From Prevotella sp. P3-122 (GTDB lineage: Bacteria; Bacteroidota; Bacteroidia; Bacteroidales; Bacteroidaceae), in assembly GCF_002251365.1 (NCBI RefSeq), contig NZ_NPJH01000016.1:1-59524 (forward strand): 59,524 nt of DNA, written 5' to 3'. Below the pieces are notes generated by a model. That model ran no database searches and was not told the DNA's origin. It saw nothing but the letters and a program-made list of their open reading frames with translations. The position numbers and the translations under genes were made by a program. Positions 34,141 through 43,065 of the stretch are shown piece after piece. Every line of letters starts with the position of its first letter. The stretch's first letter is position 1.

Positions 34141-35145
34141 ACATTCAATATCCTCGAATGGTTTTGCGGAAATGCACTTCAGGTTCTTAGCGAGCTGCTG
34201 CGTGCTGCTGGCTCCTACAAGAACGCTCGTCACGCCCTGCTGGTGTAATATCCATGCGAGCGCCATCTCGGCAAGCGTCTCGCCGCGCTGCTTGGCTATG
34301 GTGTTGAGTCTTGTTATATACTCCAGAAGCTCAGGTGTGAGTTTGTCACTCTTGAGAAATCTCTCTTTTGACATCCTTGAATCCTGCGGAATACCGTTGA
34401 GGTATCTGTCGGTGAGCAGTCCCTGTGCCAGTGGCGAGAAACTTATGAAGCCTATTCCGTTATGGTTGCAGTAGTCGAGTATTCCTTCCTTGACAGGTTC
34501 GCGGTCGAGAAGGTTGATGCGTCCCTGATAGATGAGCAGAGGCACGTCGTGGTCACGCAGGTATTCGTCGGCAACTTTCAGTGCCTCCAGTGGCCAACGG
34601 CTGATGCCGACATAAAGGGCTTTACCTTGACGGACAATGTCTACGAGAGCCTGCAACGTCTCCTCGAGTGGAGTGTTGGGGTCGTATCGGTGGCTGTAGA
34701 ACAGGTCTACATAGTCGAGGTGCATACGCTTGAGGCTCTGGTCGATGCTCGCCATGAGGTATTTGCGTGAGCCCCAGTTGCCGTATGGTCCCGGCCACAT
34801 GTCGTAGCCGGCCTTAGTGGCTATGAACAGCTCATCCCTATAGGGCCGGAAGTCATCGTCGATGAGCCGTCCCATTGTCTGCTCTGCCGAGCCGTAGGGT
34901 GGTCCGTAGTTGTTGGCAAGGTCGAAATGTGTGATGCCGTTGTCGAAAGCATAGCGTGCAATCTCCCTGCTTCTCTCGTAGGGGTCTACTCCTCCAAAGT
35001 TATGCCAGAAGCCAAGTGATATCTTCGGCAGCAGCACGCCGGAGTTGCCGCATCTGCGGTACATGGTCTCCGCATTGTCGTAACGGGTAGGCGAGAAGCC
35101 CGAAAGAGTCTCGGCTGGAGGGATTGTGAAAATGTTTGCAGTCAT
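34138..35145 (-). CDS. Aldo/keto reductase, YghZ/GprA-like
   Basis: 335 residues, a TIM-barrel NADPH-dependent oxidoreductase. Seen: YRRCGNSGVLLPKISLGFWHNFGG at the N-terminus, FDLANNYGPPYGSAE with the catalytic Tyr, KAGYDMWPGPYGNWGSRKYL, YVDLFYSHRYDPNTPLEET with the active His, and the cofactor-loop ISFSPLAQGLL. The WPGPYG and YSHR patterns match the L-glyceraldehyde-3-phosphate reductase (YghZ) group. The substrate in vivo is uncertain; methylglyoxal and small aldehyde detoxification is usual for the group. It lies downstream of a structured repeat and appears to be a single-gene unit. Confidence 0.88.
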   Translation of the reverse strand: MTANIFTIPPAETLSGFSPTRYDNAETMYRRCGNSGVLLPKISLGFWHNFGGVDPYERSREIARYAFDNGITHFDLANNYGPPYGSAEQTMGRLIDDDFRPYRDELFIATKAGYDMWPGPYGNWGSRKYLMASIDQSLKRMHLDYVDLFYSHRYDPNTPLEETLQALVDIVRQGKALYVGISRWPLEALKVADEYLRDHDVPLLIYQGRINLLDREPVKEGILDYCNHNGIGFISFSPLAQGLLTDRYLNGIPQDSRMSKERFLKSDKLTPELLEYITRLNTIAKQRGETLAEMALAWILHQQGVTSVLVGASSTQQLAKNLKCISAKPFEDIEC

Positions 35146-35195
35146 GGAGCTGTTTGTTTTCTAAGATGTTAATAATTAAGTTTCGCATGTGCTCC

Positions 35196-35321
35196 GCTCG
35201 GCTTTGCCGCTTCGCTTTGCGAAGAACTTTAGGAGTTCTCTCTTAGGAGAGCGGCAAAGCCGAAACTCGCTTAGGCGAGCGGCAGAGCCGAAACTCTCTT
35301 AGGAGAGCGGCAAAGCCGAGC
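35196..35321. repeat. Tandem 28-bp hairpin repeats inside a larger foldback
   Basis: Three 28-base units at 35238-35265, 35266-35293 and 35294-35321, each containing two stems: CTCTC-TTAG-GAGAG and CGGC-AAA-GCCG. The middle unit has CTCGC/GCGAG, a matched change on both sides of the stem. The first 14 bases (35196-35209) are complementary to the end of the array (35308-35321), closing a multi-branched structure. The remaining intergenic sequence 35146-35431 has no supported gene. Confidence 0.7.
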
Positions 35322-35431
35322 GATAAGAAGATATTGTTCCCTTTGGTCGCTCAGGAAGTTAAAAGACATAACCTCGCATCATACGTCATTTATCTTCATT
35401 TATCTCCTTTTTACTACTTACGAAAGTTAAG

Positions 35432-37240
35432 TTAATTATTTTTCTCTTCTCTTTCTATCAGTTGCAGCAGTCGGGTGACGGCTTCTTCCTCAGGGATGTT
35501 TTTCTCCACGCATACTTGTCGTCTGTATAGCGACACCTTGCCCGGTCCTGCTCCTACGTAGCCGTAGTCCGCATCGGCCATCTCGCCAGGTCCGTTGACG
35601 ATGCATCCCATGATGCCAATCTTCAGTCCCTTCAGATGATTGGTAGCCTGCTTTATTCTGGCTATAGTCTGTTGCAGGTTGTAGAGCGTGCGCCCGCATC
35701 CTGGACAAGATATATATTCCGTGCGGGTGCTTCTTAGGCGTGCAGCCTGCAGGATGGCGAAGGCGGTATCCTCGATGTCTGCATCGGCAATGGTACCATT
35801 GTTCATAAGCCACAGTCCGTCTGTCAGTCCGTCCATCATCAGTGCCCCCATGTCGGCGGCGGCATCGAGCTGGAATGTCTCCTTGTCGTCGAGTGAGTAC
35901 ATCTGTGCAAACACAACAGGGTTGGTTACTCCCGCATGCATCATCTCGTTGACGAGGGCCCGCTGGCATGCGAGCTTGTTCTGATGGTTGGAAACGCATA
36001 CCACCACTACCTCGGGATGCAGTCTGAGACAGGCAAGGTACTCCTCGGCAGGAGTGCCAAACTGCAGGACGAGGAATTTCAGAGGAGCCTTTATGGCAGA
36101 GATGAACGGCATTGCCTGGGCAGGGAAGATGGGGAAGGTGTTCGCCGTGCCGTCATAGACGTTGTAGTCAACGATATACCTCCGTCCGTCTGCCTTAGGT
36201 TTCTTGTCTCCCACGTACACATAGTCGGCCTTCTCTCCCTCTTTCGACGTAATGACTATTGGCAGGCAGTCGCCACCGATATTCTCCACAGCCACTGTCT
36301 TCCTGCGCGACGGATGAAGCCAGTCGTAGGCATCGGCCTTCACTGCAGGAACCACCATGTGTCCCTGCCGTCTGGTGATATAGTCTGCCAGATGCTTGGC
36401 CACAGGAATCTCTGCCTCGGGCTCCTCGCTCAGCGACACACGTATGGTGTCGCCGATGCCGTCGGCGAGCAATGCTCCTATGCCTACAGCGCTCTTTATG
36501 CGGCCGTCCTCACCCTCGCCAGCCTCCGTTACACCGAGATGGAGCGGGTAGTGCATGTCCTCATGGTCCATGGCGTCTACGAGCAGCCTTACAGACTGGA
36601 CCATCACTACTGTATTCGATGACTTTATGGATATTACAATGTCGTGGAAGTCGTTGTCACGGCATATACGCAGAAACTCCATGCAACTCTCCACAATACC
36701 CTGTGGCGTGTCACCGTAGCGGTTGCGTATGCGGTCGGAGAGAGAACCGTGGTTGACACCTATTCTCAAGGCCGTGTGGTTGGCCTTGCAGATGTCGAGC
36801 AACGGCACCAGCCTGCTTTCAATCTTCTTTATCTCCTGGGCATATTCCTCGTCGGTGTAGCTAATCTTCTCGAACTTTCTTGCCGGGTCTACATAGTTGC
36901 CGGGATTAATCCTCACCTTCTCGGCATATCTTGCAGCTACATCGGCAACATTGGCATTGAAGTGTACGTCGGCGACAATAGGCGTGAGAAATCCCCTTTC
37001 CCTGATGCCGGCATTGATGTTGCGCATGTTCTCAGCCTCACGTGTGCCCTGCGTGGTGAACCTCACCAGCTCGCCTCCAGCCTGTATAATCCTTATGGCC
37101 TGCTGTACCGAAGCCTCGGTGTCGTTGGTGTTTGTTGTCGCCATCGACTGTATGCGTATGGGGTTGTTGCTTCCCATACGTATGCTGCCGACATTAACCT
37201 CGGTGGTCTGTCGTCTGTTGTATTGGAATAGGTCGGTCAT
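35432..37240 (-). CDS. ispG: 4-hydroxy-3-methylbut-2-enyl diphosphate synthase, long form
   Basis: Catalyses the next-to-last step of the MEP isoprenoid pathway, using a 4Fe-4S cluster. At about 602 residues it is the large form seen in Bacteroidetes, Chlamydiae and plants, with an extra domain between the TIM barrel and the C-terminal cluster domain. Seen: RIQSMATTNTND, ADVHFNANVA, RINPGNY, and the cluster ligands in SCPGCGRTL and IMGCIVNGPGE. The frame extends to 37288, overlapping purE; the ATG at 37240, 13 bases after the purE stop, gives the expected N-terminus MTDLFQYNRRQT. Part of a purE-ispG transcription unit. Confidence 0.95.
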   Translation of the reverse strand: MTDLFQYNRRQTTEVNVGSIRMGSNNPIRIQSMATTNTNDTEASVQQAIRIIQAGGELVRFTTQGTREAENMRNINAGIRERGFLTPIVADVHFNANVADVAARYAEKVRINPGNYVDPARKFEKISYTDEEYAQEIKKIESRLVPLLDICKANHTALRIGVNHGSLSDRIRNRYGDTPQGIVESCMEFLRICRDNDFHDIVISIKSSNTVVMVQSVRLLVDAMDHEDMHYPLHLGVTEAGEGEDGRIKSAVGIGALLADGIGDTIRVSLSEEPEAEIPVAKHLADYITRRQGHMVVPAVKADAYDWLHPSRRKTVAVENIGGDCLPIVITSKEGEKADYVYVGDKKPKADGRRYIVDYNVYDGTANTFPIFPAQAMPFISAIKAPLKFLVLQFGTPAEEYLACLRLHPEVVVVCVSNHQNKLACQRALVNEMMHAGVTNPVVFAQMYSLDDKETFQLDAAADMGALMMDGLTDGLWLMNNGTIADADIEDTAFAILQAARLRSTRTEYISCPGCGRTLYNLQQTIARIKQATNHLKGLKIGIMGCIVNGPGEMADADYGYVGAGPGKVSLYRRQVCVEKNIPEEEAVTRLLQLIEREEKNN

Positions 37241-37253
37241 GGTATTCCGGTCG

Positions 37254-37763
37254 TTAGCACTTGTATTCATACTCGCTGATGGCGGCAAGGTCGCGGTTGG
37301 CTTTCTCTATCTTCTCGCCAAGACCCTTCTTCCATTGCTCTATTTTCCCGGCTACCTCGCTGTCGGCCAGCGCTATCATCTGTGCAGCGAGAATAGCCGC
37401 ATTCTGTGCAGCGTTCACTCCCACCGTTGCCACAGGGATGCCCGGAGGCATCTGCATGATAGAGAATACGGCATCGAGTCCGTCGAGAATGCCACCCTTT
37501 ATAGGAACACCGATGACGGGCAACGGTGTCGATGCGGCTATAACGCCAGGCAGGGCGGCTGCCATGCCGGCACCGGCAATGATTACCATCACGCCACGCT
37601 GCTTCGCATTCTTGGCAAACTCCTCGACTGCATCGGGAGTGCGATGTGCTGACAGGGCGTTAACCTCGAAAGGAATCTGCTGGTCGTTGAGCCACTTCAT
37701 GGCCTTCTCCATAACGGGCAGGTCGCTTGTTGAGCCCATTATAATACTTACTTTTGGTGTCAT
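37254..37763 (-). CDS. purE: N5-carboxyaminoimidazole ribonucleotide mutase
   Basis: Class I PurE, 169 residues, which moves the carboxyl group of N5-CAIR to give CAIR in purine synthesis. Seen: IIMGSTSDLPVM at the N-terminus (substrate phosphate site), NALSAHRTPD with the catalytic His, and IAGAGMAAALPGVIA and PVIGVPI. Followed closely by ispG and preceded, at a 61-base distance, by the PAP2-like gene. Confidence 0.95.
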   Translation of the reverse strand: MTPKVSIIMGSTSDLPVMEKAMKWLNDQQIPFEVNALSAHRTPDAVEEFAKNAKQRGVMVIIAGAGMAAALPGVIAASTPLPVIGVPIKGGILDGLDAVFSIMQMPPGIPVATVGVNAAQNAAILAAQMIALADSEVAGKIEQWKKGLGEKIEKANRDLAAISEYEYKC

Positions 37764-37824
37764 TGTGTATATTTTATTTGTATATTATATATTGATGTTT
37801 ACTTGTCTACTTGTAAGCTTGCAA

Positions 37825-38541
37825 CTACAGAATCAGGAAGAATCCACATACAAGTCCTACGGCAAATCCGGCTACTATCTGTTGCAGGCTATGCTGCCGA
37901 AGTATCATCCTCGCCGTTCCCACGACGCCTGCCGTCATTACAATTATTGAGAACCACAGCGTGGGATTGAACTCGAACACCAGCGACACAGCGAACAAGG
38001 CTCCCGCCATGCCGCCTATGCCTGCCATATGGATGGATATCTTCCACCAGACGTTGATGAGGGCGCATACCACCTGTATCATGAGTGCCGTCACGACAAT
38101 GTTTGCCATAAACTGCGGTATTCGCAACACTATCATTATGTAGTAGCACAGGAAATAGCACATGATGGATGTGATGTATGGCACCATCCTTCTCTCCTTC
38201 TTTCCCATCTGTGTGGACGTCCATCCCTGATACCGGCGGTACATATAAATCATCACCGTAGGCAGCAGGATGGTGAAGGCATAGACAATGGTTAGAACCT
38301 GCAGCTTGTATCCCAACGGCAGGTTGCTCATGTAGCTGAACAAAAACAGCGCAATGAGACTTACCAGCGGCAGGTAGAAAGGCGTGAATATCATGCTGAC
38401 AATGCGTGCGGCCAGAATGACGTGTTTCACATTGCCGTGCCATACCACCATGTTCTGGTTTCCAGCCGGACTGCTATCTCCAACAGTGCCGCCAAAAGTC
38501 ATAGGTGTCGTGTTGTGCTTGTCTTGTGATAAGTTTTCCAT
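37825..38541 (-). CDS. PAP2-like integral membrane phosphatase
   Basis: About 238 residues with at least six hydrophobic segments. The phosphatase-like motifs are SIHMAGIGG (S-x-x-H-x-x-G type) and ARMILRQHSLQQIVAGFAVG (R-x-x-x-x-x-H type), as in Bacteroidetes PAP2-family proteins; the first PAP2 motif is not clear. Lipid phosphate such as undecaprenyl or isoprenyl diphosphate is a reasonable substrate, and its location near ispG is suggestive. The frame opens at a GTG (38592); I prefer the ATG at 38541. Lies downstream of rpoN on the same strand. Confidence 0.72.
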   Translation of the reverse strand: MENLSQDKHNTTPMTFGGTVGDSSPAGNQNMVVWHGNVKHVILAARIVSMIFTPFYLPLVSLIALFLFSYMSNLPLGYKLQVLTIVYAFTILLPTVMIYMYRRYQGWTSTQMGKKERRMVPYITSIMCYFLCYYIMIVLRIPQFMANIVVTALMIQVVCALINVWWKISIHMAGIGGMAGALFAVSLVFEFNPTLWFSIIVMTAGVVGTARMILRQHSLQQIVAGFAVGLVCGFFLIL

Positions 38542-38614
38542 AAACCGATTATGAAGATGATAATATCTTTTTTGTTTGTTCCCTTTTGCCACGAAGACAA
38601 TAATCAGCCGGGTG

Positions 38615-40108
38615 CTATTCCTTTCTGAGCCTTGCCACGGGCAACCCCATCTGCTCCCTGTATTTAGCCACCGTGCGCCTTGCTATTGCCATTCCTTTAC
38701 TGGCGAGCATGTCGGCAATGGCATCATCGCTGAGAGGTTTCTTCTTGTCCTCGCCGTCAACGATTTCCTTGAGAGCCATCTTTATCTTGCGTGTGGACAC
38801 GTCCTCACCATCGGACGTTGTGTATGAGTCGGTGAAGAAGAAGCGTAGCGGATAGGTGCCCCATCTTGTCTGCGCGTACTTCATGTTGCTCACCCTGCTG
38901 ATGGTGGATATGTCGAGCCCCGTCTTCTGTGCAATGTCCTTTAGTATCATTGGCTTAAGCTCGCTCTCGTCACCGTCTTTCAGAAAGTCGTGCTGCCATT
39001 CTGCTATGGCCTTCATGGTTTTGTATAGCGTCTGCCTTCGCTGCCTTACGGCATCAATGTATGCCTTGGCCTTGTCGACCTTCTCCTTAGCGTAGAGCAG
39101 TGCCTCCTTGGCTTGTCTGTTCATGCCGGCACTGTTCTTGCTGAATTCCTCTGCCATGTCGGCGAAGCTCCGCGACACACGCAGATCGGGTATCTCTCCC
39201 TTGTTCAACGTGAAACTGACGTTGCCTTCGTCATCGGTATCGATGATGAAGTCGGGAGTAATCTGATTGACGCTCCTTCCTACTGTCTCTCCAAGCGAAG
39301 ACCCAGGCTTCGGGTTCAGTCTTTTCATCTCCTGTTGTAAGGCTTTGACCTGAATATCGTTGAGTCCCAGCTCCTGAGCTATGCTCCCCCAGTGTTTCTT
39401 GGTGAACTCGTCGTAATGGTTTCCCACTACCTTAGTCATCAGCTCCTTGAGCTTTCCATCTGGTTTGCGCTCAATTTGTAGCATCAGGCACTCCTTCAGG
39501 CTCCTTGCGCCTACGCCGGCGGGGTCGAAGCCTTGCAGCACCGTCAGCACATCGGCAACCTCCTCTTCACTGACGTCCACATTATTATAAATGGCAAGCT
39601 CATCGCACAGGCTGCTCAGGTCTTTGCGCAGCAAGCCGTCATCGTCGAGCGAGCCTATGAGGTACTCCATAACAGTCTGCTGTACAGGCGTCAGTTCCAC
39701 CTCGGCCATCTGCTCCTTAAGCTTGTCATAGAACGAGGTGGTGTCACCATATACCATTTCCTCATAGTCGGCATTGTCCCTGTCGTTTCGCTGCCATATC
39801 TCCGGCATCTCGTCGTCCATTCCGATACCTTCAAGAGCCGTGTCGAGAGCCTCCTCTCTTTCCTCACGCTCGGTCTTGGCATCGAAGTCCTCGTCCTCGT
39901 CATTGCCATACTCTTGCTGCCAGTCGGCATTGTCAGGGTCCTCGTCACACTTTTCCAAAGCAGGATTGTCGTCAAGCTCAGCCATGACGTTCTCCTCAAG
40001 CTCCGCAAGCGGCATCTCGAGCATCCTTATCACGGCAAGCTGCTGCTGGGTGAGCCTGAGCTGCTGAACCTGTTTCTGTTCCTGTATTTGTATCAAGTTT
40101 TGTGCCAT
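38615..40108 (-). CDS. rpoN: RNA polymerase sigma-54 factor
   Basis: 497 residues, full length. The N-terminal activator-interacting region is Gln/Leu-rich (LRLTQQQLAVIRMLEMPLAEL), followed by an acidic linker (about 50-110), the core-binding domain (MEYLIGSLDDDGLL, GFDPAGVGARSLKECL), a helix-turn-helix, and the RpoN box ARRTVAKYRE close to the C-terminus. It recognises -24/-12 promoters and depends on enhancer-binding activators. Ends 23 bases before the next gene region and begins 9 bases after the unknown gene at 40118, probably in one operon. Confidence 0.96.
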   Translation of the reverse strand: MAQNLIQIQEQKQVQQLRLTQQQLAVIRMLEMPLAELEENVMAELDDNPALEKCDEDPDNADWQQEYGNDEDEDFDAKTEREEREEALDTALEGIGMDDEMPEIWQRNDRDNADYEEMVYGDTTSFYDKLKEQMAEVELTPVQQTVMEYLIGSLDDDGLLRKDLSSLCDELAIYNNVDVSEEEVADVLTVLQGFDPAGVGARSLKECLMLQIERKPDGKLKELMTKVVGNHYDEFTKKHWGSIAQELGLNDIQVKALQQEMKRLNPKPGSSLGETVGRSVNQITPDFIIDTDDEGNVSFTLNKGEIPDLRVSRSFADMAEEFSKNSAGMNRQAKEALLYAKEKVDKAKAYIDAVRQRRQTLYKTMKAIAEWQHDFLKDGDESELKPMILKDIAQKTGLDISTISRVSNMKYAQTRWGTYPLRFFFTDSYTTSDGEDVSTRKIKMALKEIVDGEDKKKPLSDDAIADMLASKGMAIARRTVAKYREQMGLPVARLRKE

Positions 40109-40117
40109 GGTGCAAAA

Positions 40118-40795
40118 TTACGAAAAATATTCCTTTAGCTGCTGGGCAAGGGCCGACAATTTTTCCTGTCCTTCGTTGGCATGGACTTGCCATATCCTCA
40201 AGCAATGAGCGTCAAGCTGCGTGGGGATTTTCTGCTTGTGGGCCAGGCATGGGTCGCAATTGCGGAATGCCGCAAGCGCAGCAACAACATCACTGGCATC
40301 TATTTGCATGACTTTAGCCAGCTCTATCACCTCAGGAGTATCTGTAACCATGGTCTGAGGGGTGAGCCGGAAATACAGGTCGAGCACCATCACAAGCATC
40401 ACAGGCGTGAGCACGGTAGAGTCATCAAGAGGACGGAAATCTTTCTCGAAGCTCTCGTTAACCTCCACACCCTCATAGAAAATATCCGCACTGCCAAAGC
40501 CAGACATGCCACGGAGCTTCTCTACCTTTTTGGCCAGCTTTCTGAGATTTTTGGCATAGCGTTCCATCAGCCCACTCAAAACCCTCGAACCCCTCAAATC
40601 CTTCGAACCCTCAAATTCCTCTATCTCTTCAAGCTTTTGCATCATGCGATACAGGTATTGAGGATGGATATGTAGCTCAATAGCCAGGTCTATGACAGCT
40701 CTGCTGTATAAAGGCTTGATGCCAACGGGTTTTCTCAGATAAAGCTGAATGAGTAAAGGCCAGTAATCATCGTGCCACAAAGATTGTCTTCCCAT
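40118..40795 (-). CDS. Conserved protein of unknown function upstream of rpoN
   Basis: 225 residues from the ATG at 40795 (MGRQSLWHDDYWPLLI). Mostly helical, charged, with no signal peptide or membrane segment; a helical segment with IDLAIELHIHPQYLYRMMQKLEE looks like a helix-turn-helix at about residues 35-60. A C-terminal Cys-x-x-Cys-like NCDPC is present. The frame extends to 40822, but the -7 box at 40812-40819 lies inside that extension, so the later start is chosen. I do not recognise a named family. Close linkage to rpoN suggests co-expression. Confidence 0.65.
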   Translation of the reverse strand: MGRQSLWHDDYWPLLIQLYLRKPVGIKPLYSRAVIDLAIELHIHPQYLYRMMQKLEEIEEFEGSKDLRGSRVLSGLMERYAKNLRKLAKKVEKLRGMSGFGSADIFYEGVEVNESFEKDFRPLDDSTVLTPVMLVMVLDLYFRLTPQTMVTDTPEVIELAKVMQIDASDVVAALAAFRNCDPCLAHKQKIPTQLDAHCLRIWQVHANEGQEKLSALAQQLKEYFS

Positions 40796-40811
40796 GTCGA
40801 TACATTTTTTG

Positions 40812-40819
40812 CAAAAATA
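40812..40819 (-). promoter_or_regulatory. -7 box of the rpoN operon
   Basis: The minus strand reads TATTTTTG (TAnnTTTG), 16 bases upstream of the ATG at 40795. Confidence 0.5.
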
Positions 40820-41058
40820 CAAAAAACTTTCCTACCAATGGGTATGTATATTGCAAAAATAATAAAAAAACTCCCTTACCTTGCTACCTGCGCGACAATT
40901 ACACACATGAGCATCTGCATTTGGGTGCCCAATTTTTGCACATCAAATTGTACACCCTATTTATGAATTAGGAAATATGAATTAATCTCGCGTCGCTGCG
41001 ATTAAGAATTACGAGTTATGAATTATTGCCGACTTGCCAAAATGATTTCACGAAATAA

Positions 41059-41244
41059 TTACTTTATCGGATGGAACAGCCTGTTCCAATCTTCATACCC
41101 CCAACCATAGAAACGTTCGTCTTCCTTTCCTGCTCGTATAAATGCATCAGATGTGATAAGCAACGCACCGCCTCCCATGTTGTCCCCCGTTATTTTTTTG
41201 CATATTATTAAGCTATTCTCGGTAGCAAAATTACTGCAAAAAGT
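41059..41244 (-). pseudogene. Remnant of a GT-A glycosyltransferase
   Basis: 62 open codons without a start, reading ENSLIICKKITGDNMGGGAL, then FYGWGYEDWNR and the ending LFHPIK. The GGGAL and GWG-x-ED blocks match the galactosyltransferase-like C-terminus of the genes at 23846 and 52321. It is a gene end only. The surrounding stretch 40823-41316 otherwise holds AT-rich degenerate repeats (about 40955-41035) and a short inverted repeat. Confidence 0.65.
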
Positions 41245-41263
41245 TTAATTCGCAGTAATTTTG
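41226..41263. repeat. 12-bp inverted repeat at the glycosyltransferase remnant boundary
   Basis: Arms 41226-41237 and 41252-41263 are perfectly complementary (CAAAATTACTGC type) with a 14-base loop. It sits exactly where the glycosyltransferase remnant loses its frame, so it may mark a rearrangement end or a terminator. Confidence 0.4.
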
Positions 41264-41316
41264 TGCCGAGAATTCATACCTAAATGTTTTTGATGCCAGT
41301 TGTTATCTCACGCCTG

Positions 41317-41751
41317 CTACTTCAACATCTCGTATGTATCGATTCCATCACTTGGTCCAATAAGTCCTTTTGTGACCAACTTTGTCACAAACACACCTTT
41401 TGTCTTGTCGAATGACTGTATTGATGCGCAATACGTGATTTTCATAATCTCGTTCGCCGAAACAATGTAACGTCCTTTAGTGTTCTTCCCAACCTTGGAA
41501 TAGTCGAATTTGGAATATTCGTATGACGTTATAGGAGTATCTGTGAAGTAATATGGACTTGGACTAAACGAGCCGTCTTTGTGGCGCCAAATTTCCTGAC
41601 TCTGGGTGTATTCGTAGACGTTGCCACTTGTGTCCCCTTTTACTCTCCATTTTGTTCCATTCAACTGTGAGGTTGATACTGTTACCTGTGCCATGCTTAT
41701 AGAGGCTATAGCCATAAACAAGCCTGTTGATAATGTTCGTAATGTTTGCAT
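41317..41751 (-). CDS. Small exported protein, paralogue of 49838-50272
   Basis: 144 residues with a signal peptide (MQTLRTLSTGLFMAIASISMAQ, cleavage after Ala-Gln near 22). The mature domain begins STSQLNGTKWRVKGDTS and has a beta-rich, lipocalin-like look (short strands with Lys/Thr/Tyr), and a C-terminal FDKTKGVFVTKLVTKGLIG. Function unknown. Nearly the same protein is encoded at 49838-50272, and a truncated third copy is at 42396-42539. It is the last gene of island 2. Confidence 0.65.
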   Translation of the reverse strand: MQTLRTLSTGLFMAIASISMAQVTVSTSQLNGTKWRVKGDTSGNVYEYTQSQEIWRHKDGSFSPSPYYFTDTPITSYEYSKFDYSKVGKNTKGRYIVSANEIMKITYCASIQSFDKTKGVFVTKLVTKGLIGPSDGIDTYEMLK

Positions 41752-41802
41752 CTTTATGGTACTTTTATATTATTAAAAGATATATACACTTCATGTATCA
41801 TA

Positions 41803-42399
41803 CTACCTCCATATACACATATCTGCTTCATAATATCCTTCTTTGGGACTAAGAACGAGTGGTGTGGAGTATCTGAATGAGCTTATCTTGTCAAACATAT
41901 CCGACAGTTCTTTAGTAGTGAATATATTTAAAAGACTGACATTCGATTTAATTCGTGTACAAATAACATGGCCGTCATCTATGATTATTGTTCTGACAAA
42001 TATACCCATATCCTTAACTGACAGCCTTCTTTTGTTGTTGGTAAATAAATCTTTACAGTATTGAGCCAAGTTCTTAGCCTCCTGCCTACGCAAGGGGTCG
42101 TTAGTCCAAGCTGGAGTTGTTGCTAGCCCAACTTCATCGTAAGCCTTTTTGGTATTCTTTATATTTCTCGCCTTTTCGTTATACACATTTATTGTATAAT
42201 AATACAAATCGTATTTCGATACGTGGTATTCTGTAACAACTCTATCCCCGACCGTTTCTGTTCTGATATCATCAGCGAAACAATATTGATAAAAAAAGAG
42301 AAATGCTACGAGGCAGATAAAACGAGAAAACTTGATGTTGCCAAAACCGTCTGTTAATATGCAGTTTTTAATCGTTTGCAAATATTTATCTAATGTCAT
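41803..42399 (-). CDS. Membrane-anchored or exported protein of unknown function
   Basis: 198 residues. A hydrophobic segment (FSRFICLVAFLFFYQYCFA, about residues 24-42) could be an internal signal or anchor. The rest is hydrophilic with a Tyr-rich stretch (HVSKYDLYYYTINVY) and no motif I know. It lies between one intact and one truncated copy of the 144-residue paralogue and has no counterpart in the parallel block at 49.8-50.9 kb, so it looks like an insertion into that block. Confidence 0.55.
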   Translation of the reverse strand: MTLDKYLQTIKNCILTDGFGNIKFSRFICLVAFLFFYQYCFADDIRTETVGDRVVTEYHVSKYDLYYYTINVYNEKARNIKNTKKAYDEVGLATTPAWTNDPLRRQEAKNLAQYCKDLFTNNKRRLSVKDMGIFVRTIIIDDGHVICTRIKSNVSLLNIFTTKELSDMFDKISSFRYSTPLVLSPKEGYYEADMCIWR

Positions 42400-42539
42400 A
42401 ATATTATATATTTTATTGTTTTTCCTTTATTTTTCCATTTTGTTCCATTCAATTGTGATGTTGATACTGTTACCTGCGCCATGCTTATTGAGGCGGTTGC
42501 CATAAACAAGCCTGTTAATAATGTTCGTAATGTTTGCAT
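42396..42539 (-). pseudogene. Truncated copy of the small exported paralogue
   Basis: 47 codons from the ATG at 42539: the signal peptide and first mature residues (STSQLNGTKWK) match 41317-41751 and 49838-50272, then the frame runs into unrelated codons (NKGKTIKYIIL) and stops. The join is next to the start of the 41803-42399 gene. Confidence 0.7.
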
Positions 42540-42604
42540 CTGTATGGTATTTTTATGTTCTGTTGAAGCGGACTGATAATCCGCTCCAACAGGCATCATA
42601 TTAC

Positions 42605-43042
42605 TTATTCCGAAATACGTTTAAGAGTTAGGGTAACATAACCTGCTAACCGACCTATTGTTTTCTCTGTATACGTTCTAAGTATCAGAGTGTCATTTTT
42701 AAGACTCATTACCTCATAATACTTGATTCTCTTCAGTTTTTCAGCATAATATATTATATGTGTTCCACTTCTTGTTTGCCCGACTAAGGACGGTTCGTAT
42801 TTGCTTGGAATACCAGTAAACAGATAATATGGTCTACTATATATTGAAGGGGCATCAATAAGCTTATATTTCCAAGTCTGTTTCATTGTATCTCCCGTAA
42901 ACTCCCAAGTGTTAACACAATCTTTATAGTTTTCGTCAATTAATCTCCACTTCCCTACTAATTGGCTACGCAACACAGGAGTTCCCGCCTTGCTTGTACA
43001 GCAAAAAACAATAAACGTCATTAATAATAATATTTTTTTCAT
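42605..43042 (-). CDS. Small exported lipocalin-like protein, paralogue of 50337-50774
   Basis: 145 residues. Signal peptide MKKILLLMTFIVFCCTSKAG, then LRSQLVGKWRLIDENYKD, a typical start of small lipocalin-like domains (G-K-W near the first strand), with NTWEFTGD and repeated beta strands to TLTLKRISE. Ligand unknown. Together with the neighbouring paralogues it forms a block that occurs twice in island 2. Confidence 0.65.
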   Translation of the reverse strand: MKKILLLMTFIVFCCTSKAGTPVLRSQLVGKWRLIDENYKDCVNTWEFTGDTMKQTWKYKLIDAPSIYSRPYYLFTGIPSKYEPSLVGQTRSGTHIIYYAEKLKRIKYYEVMSLKNDTLILRTYTEKTIGRLAGYVTLTLKRISE

Positions 43043-43065
43043 ATTCTGTCAGATTTTGATTATTA

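Noticed and set aside
35196..35321. Hairpin array considered as a CRISPR or integron attachment site
   Set aside because: Units abut without spacers and no integrase or cas gene is present.
35936..36622. Long plus-strand open frame inside ispG
   Set aside because: It is antisense to conserved ispG sequence with catalytic motifs on the other strand; no independent evidence of coding.
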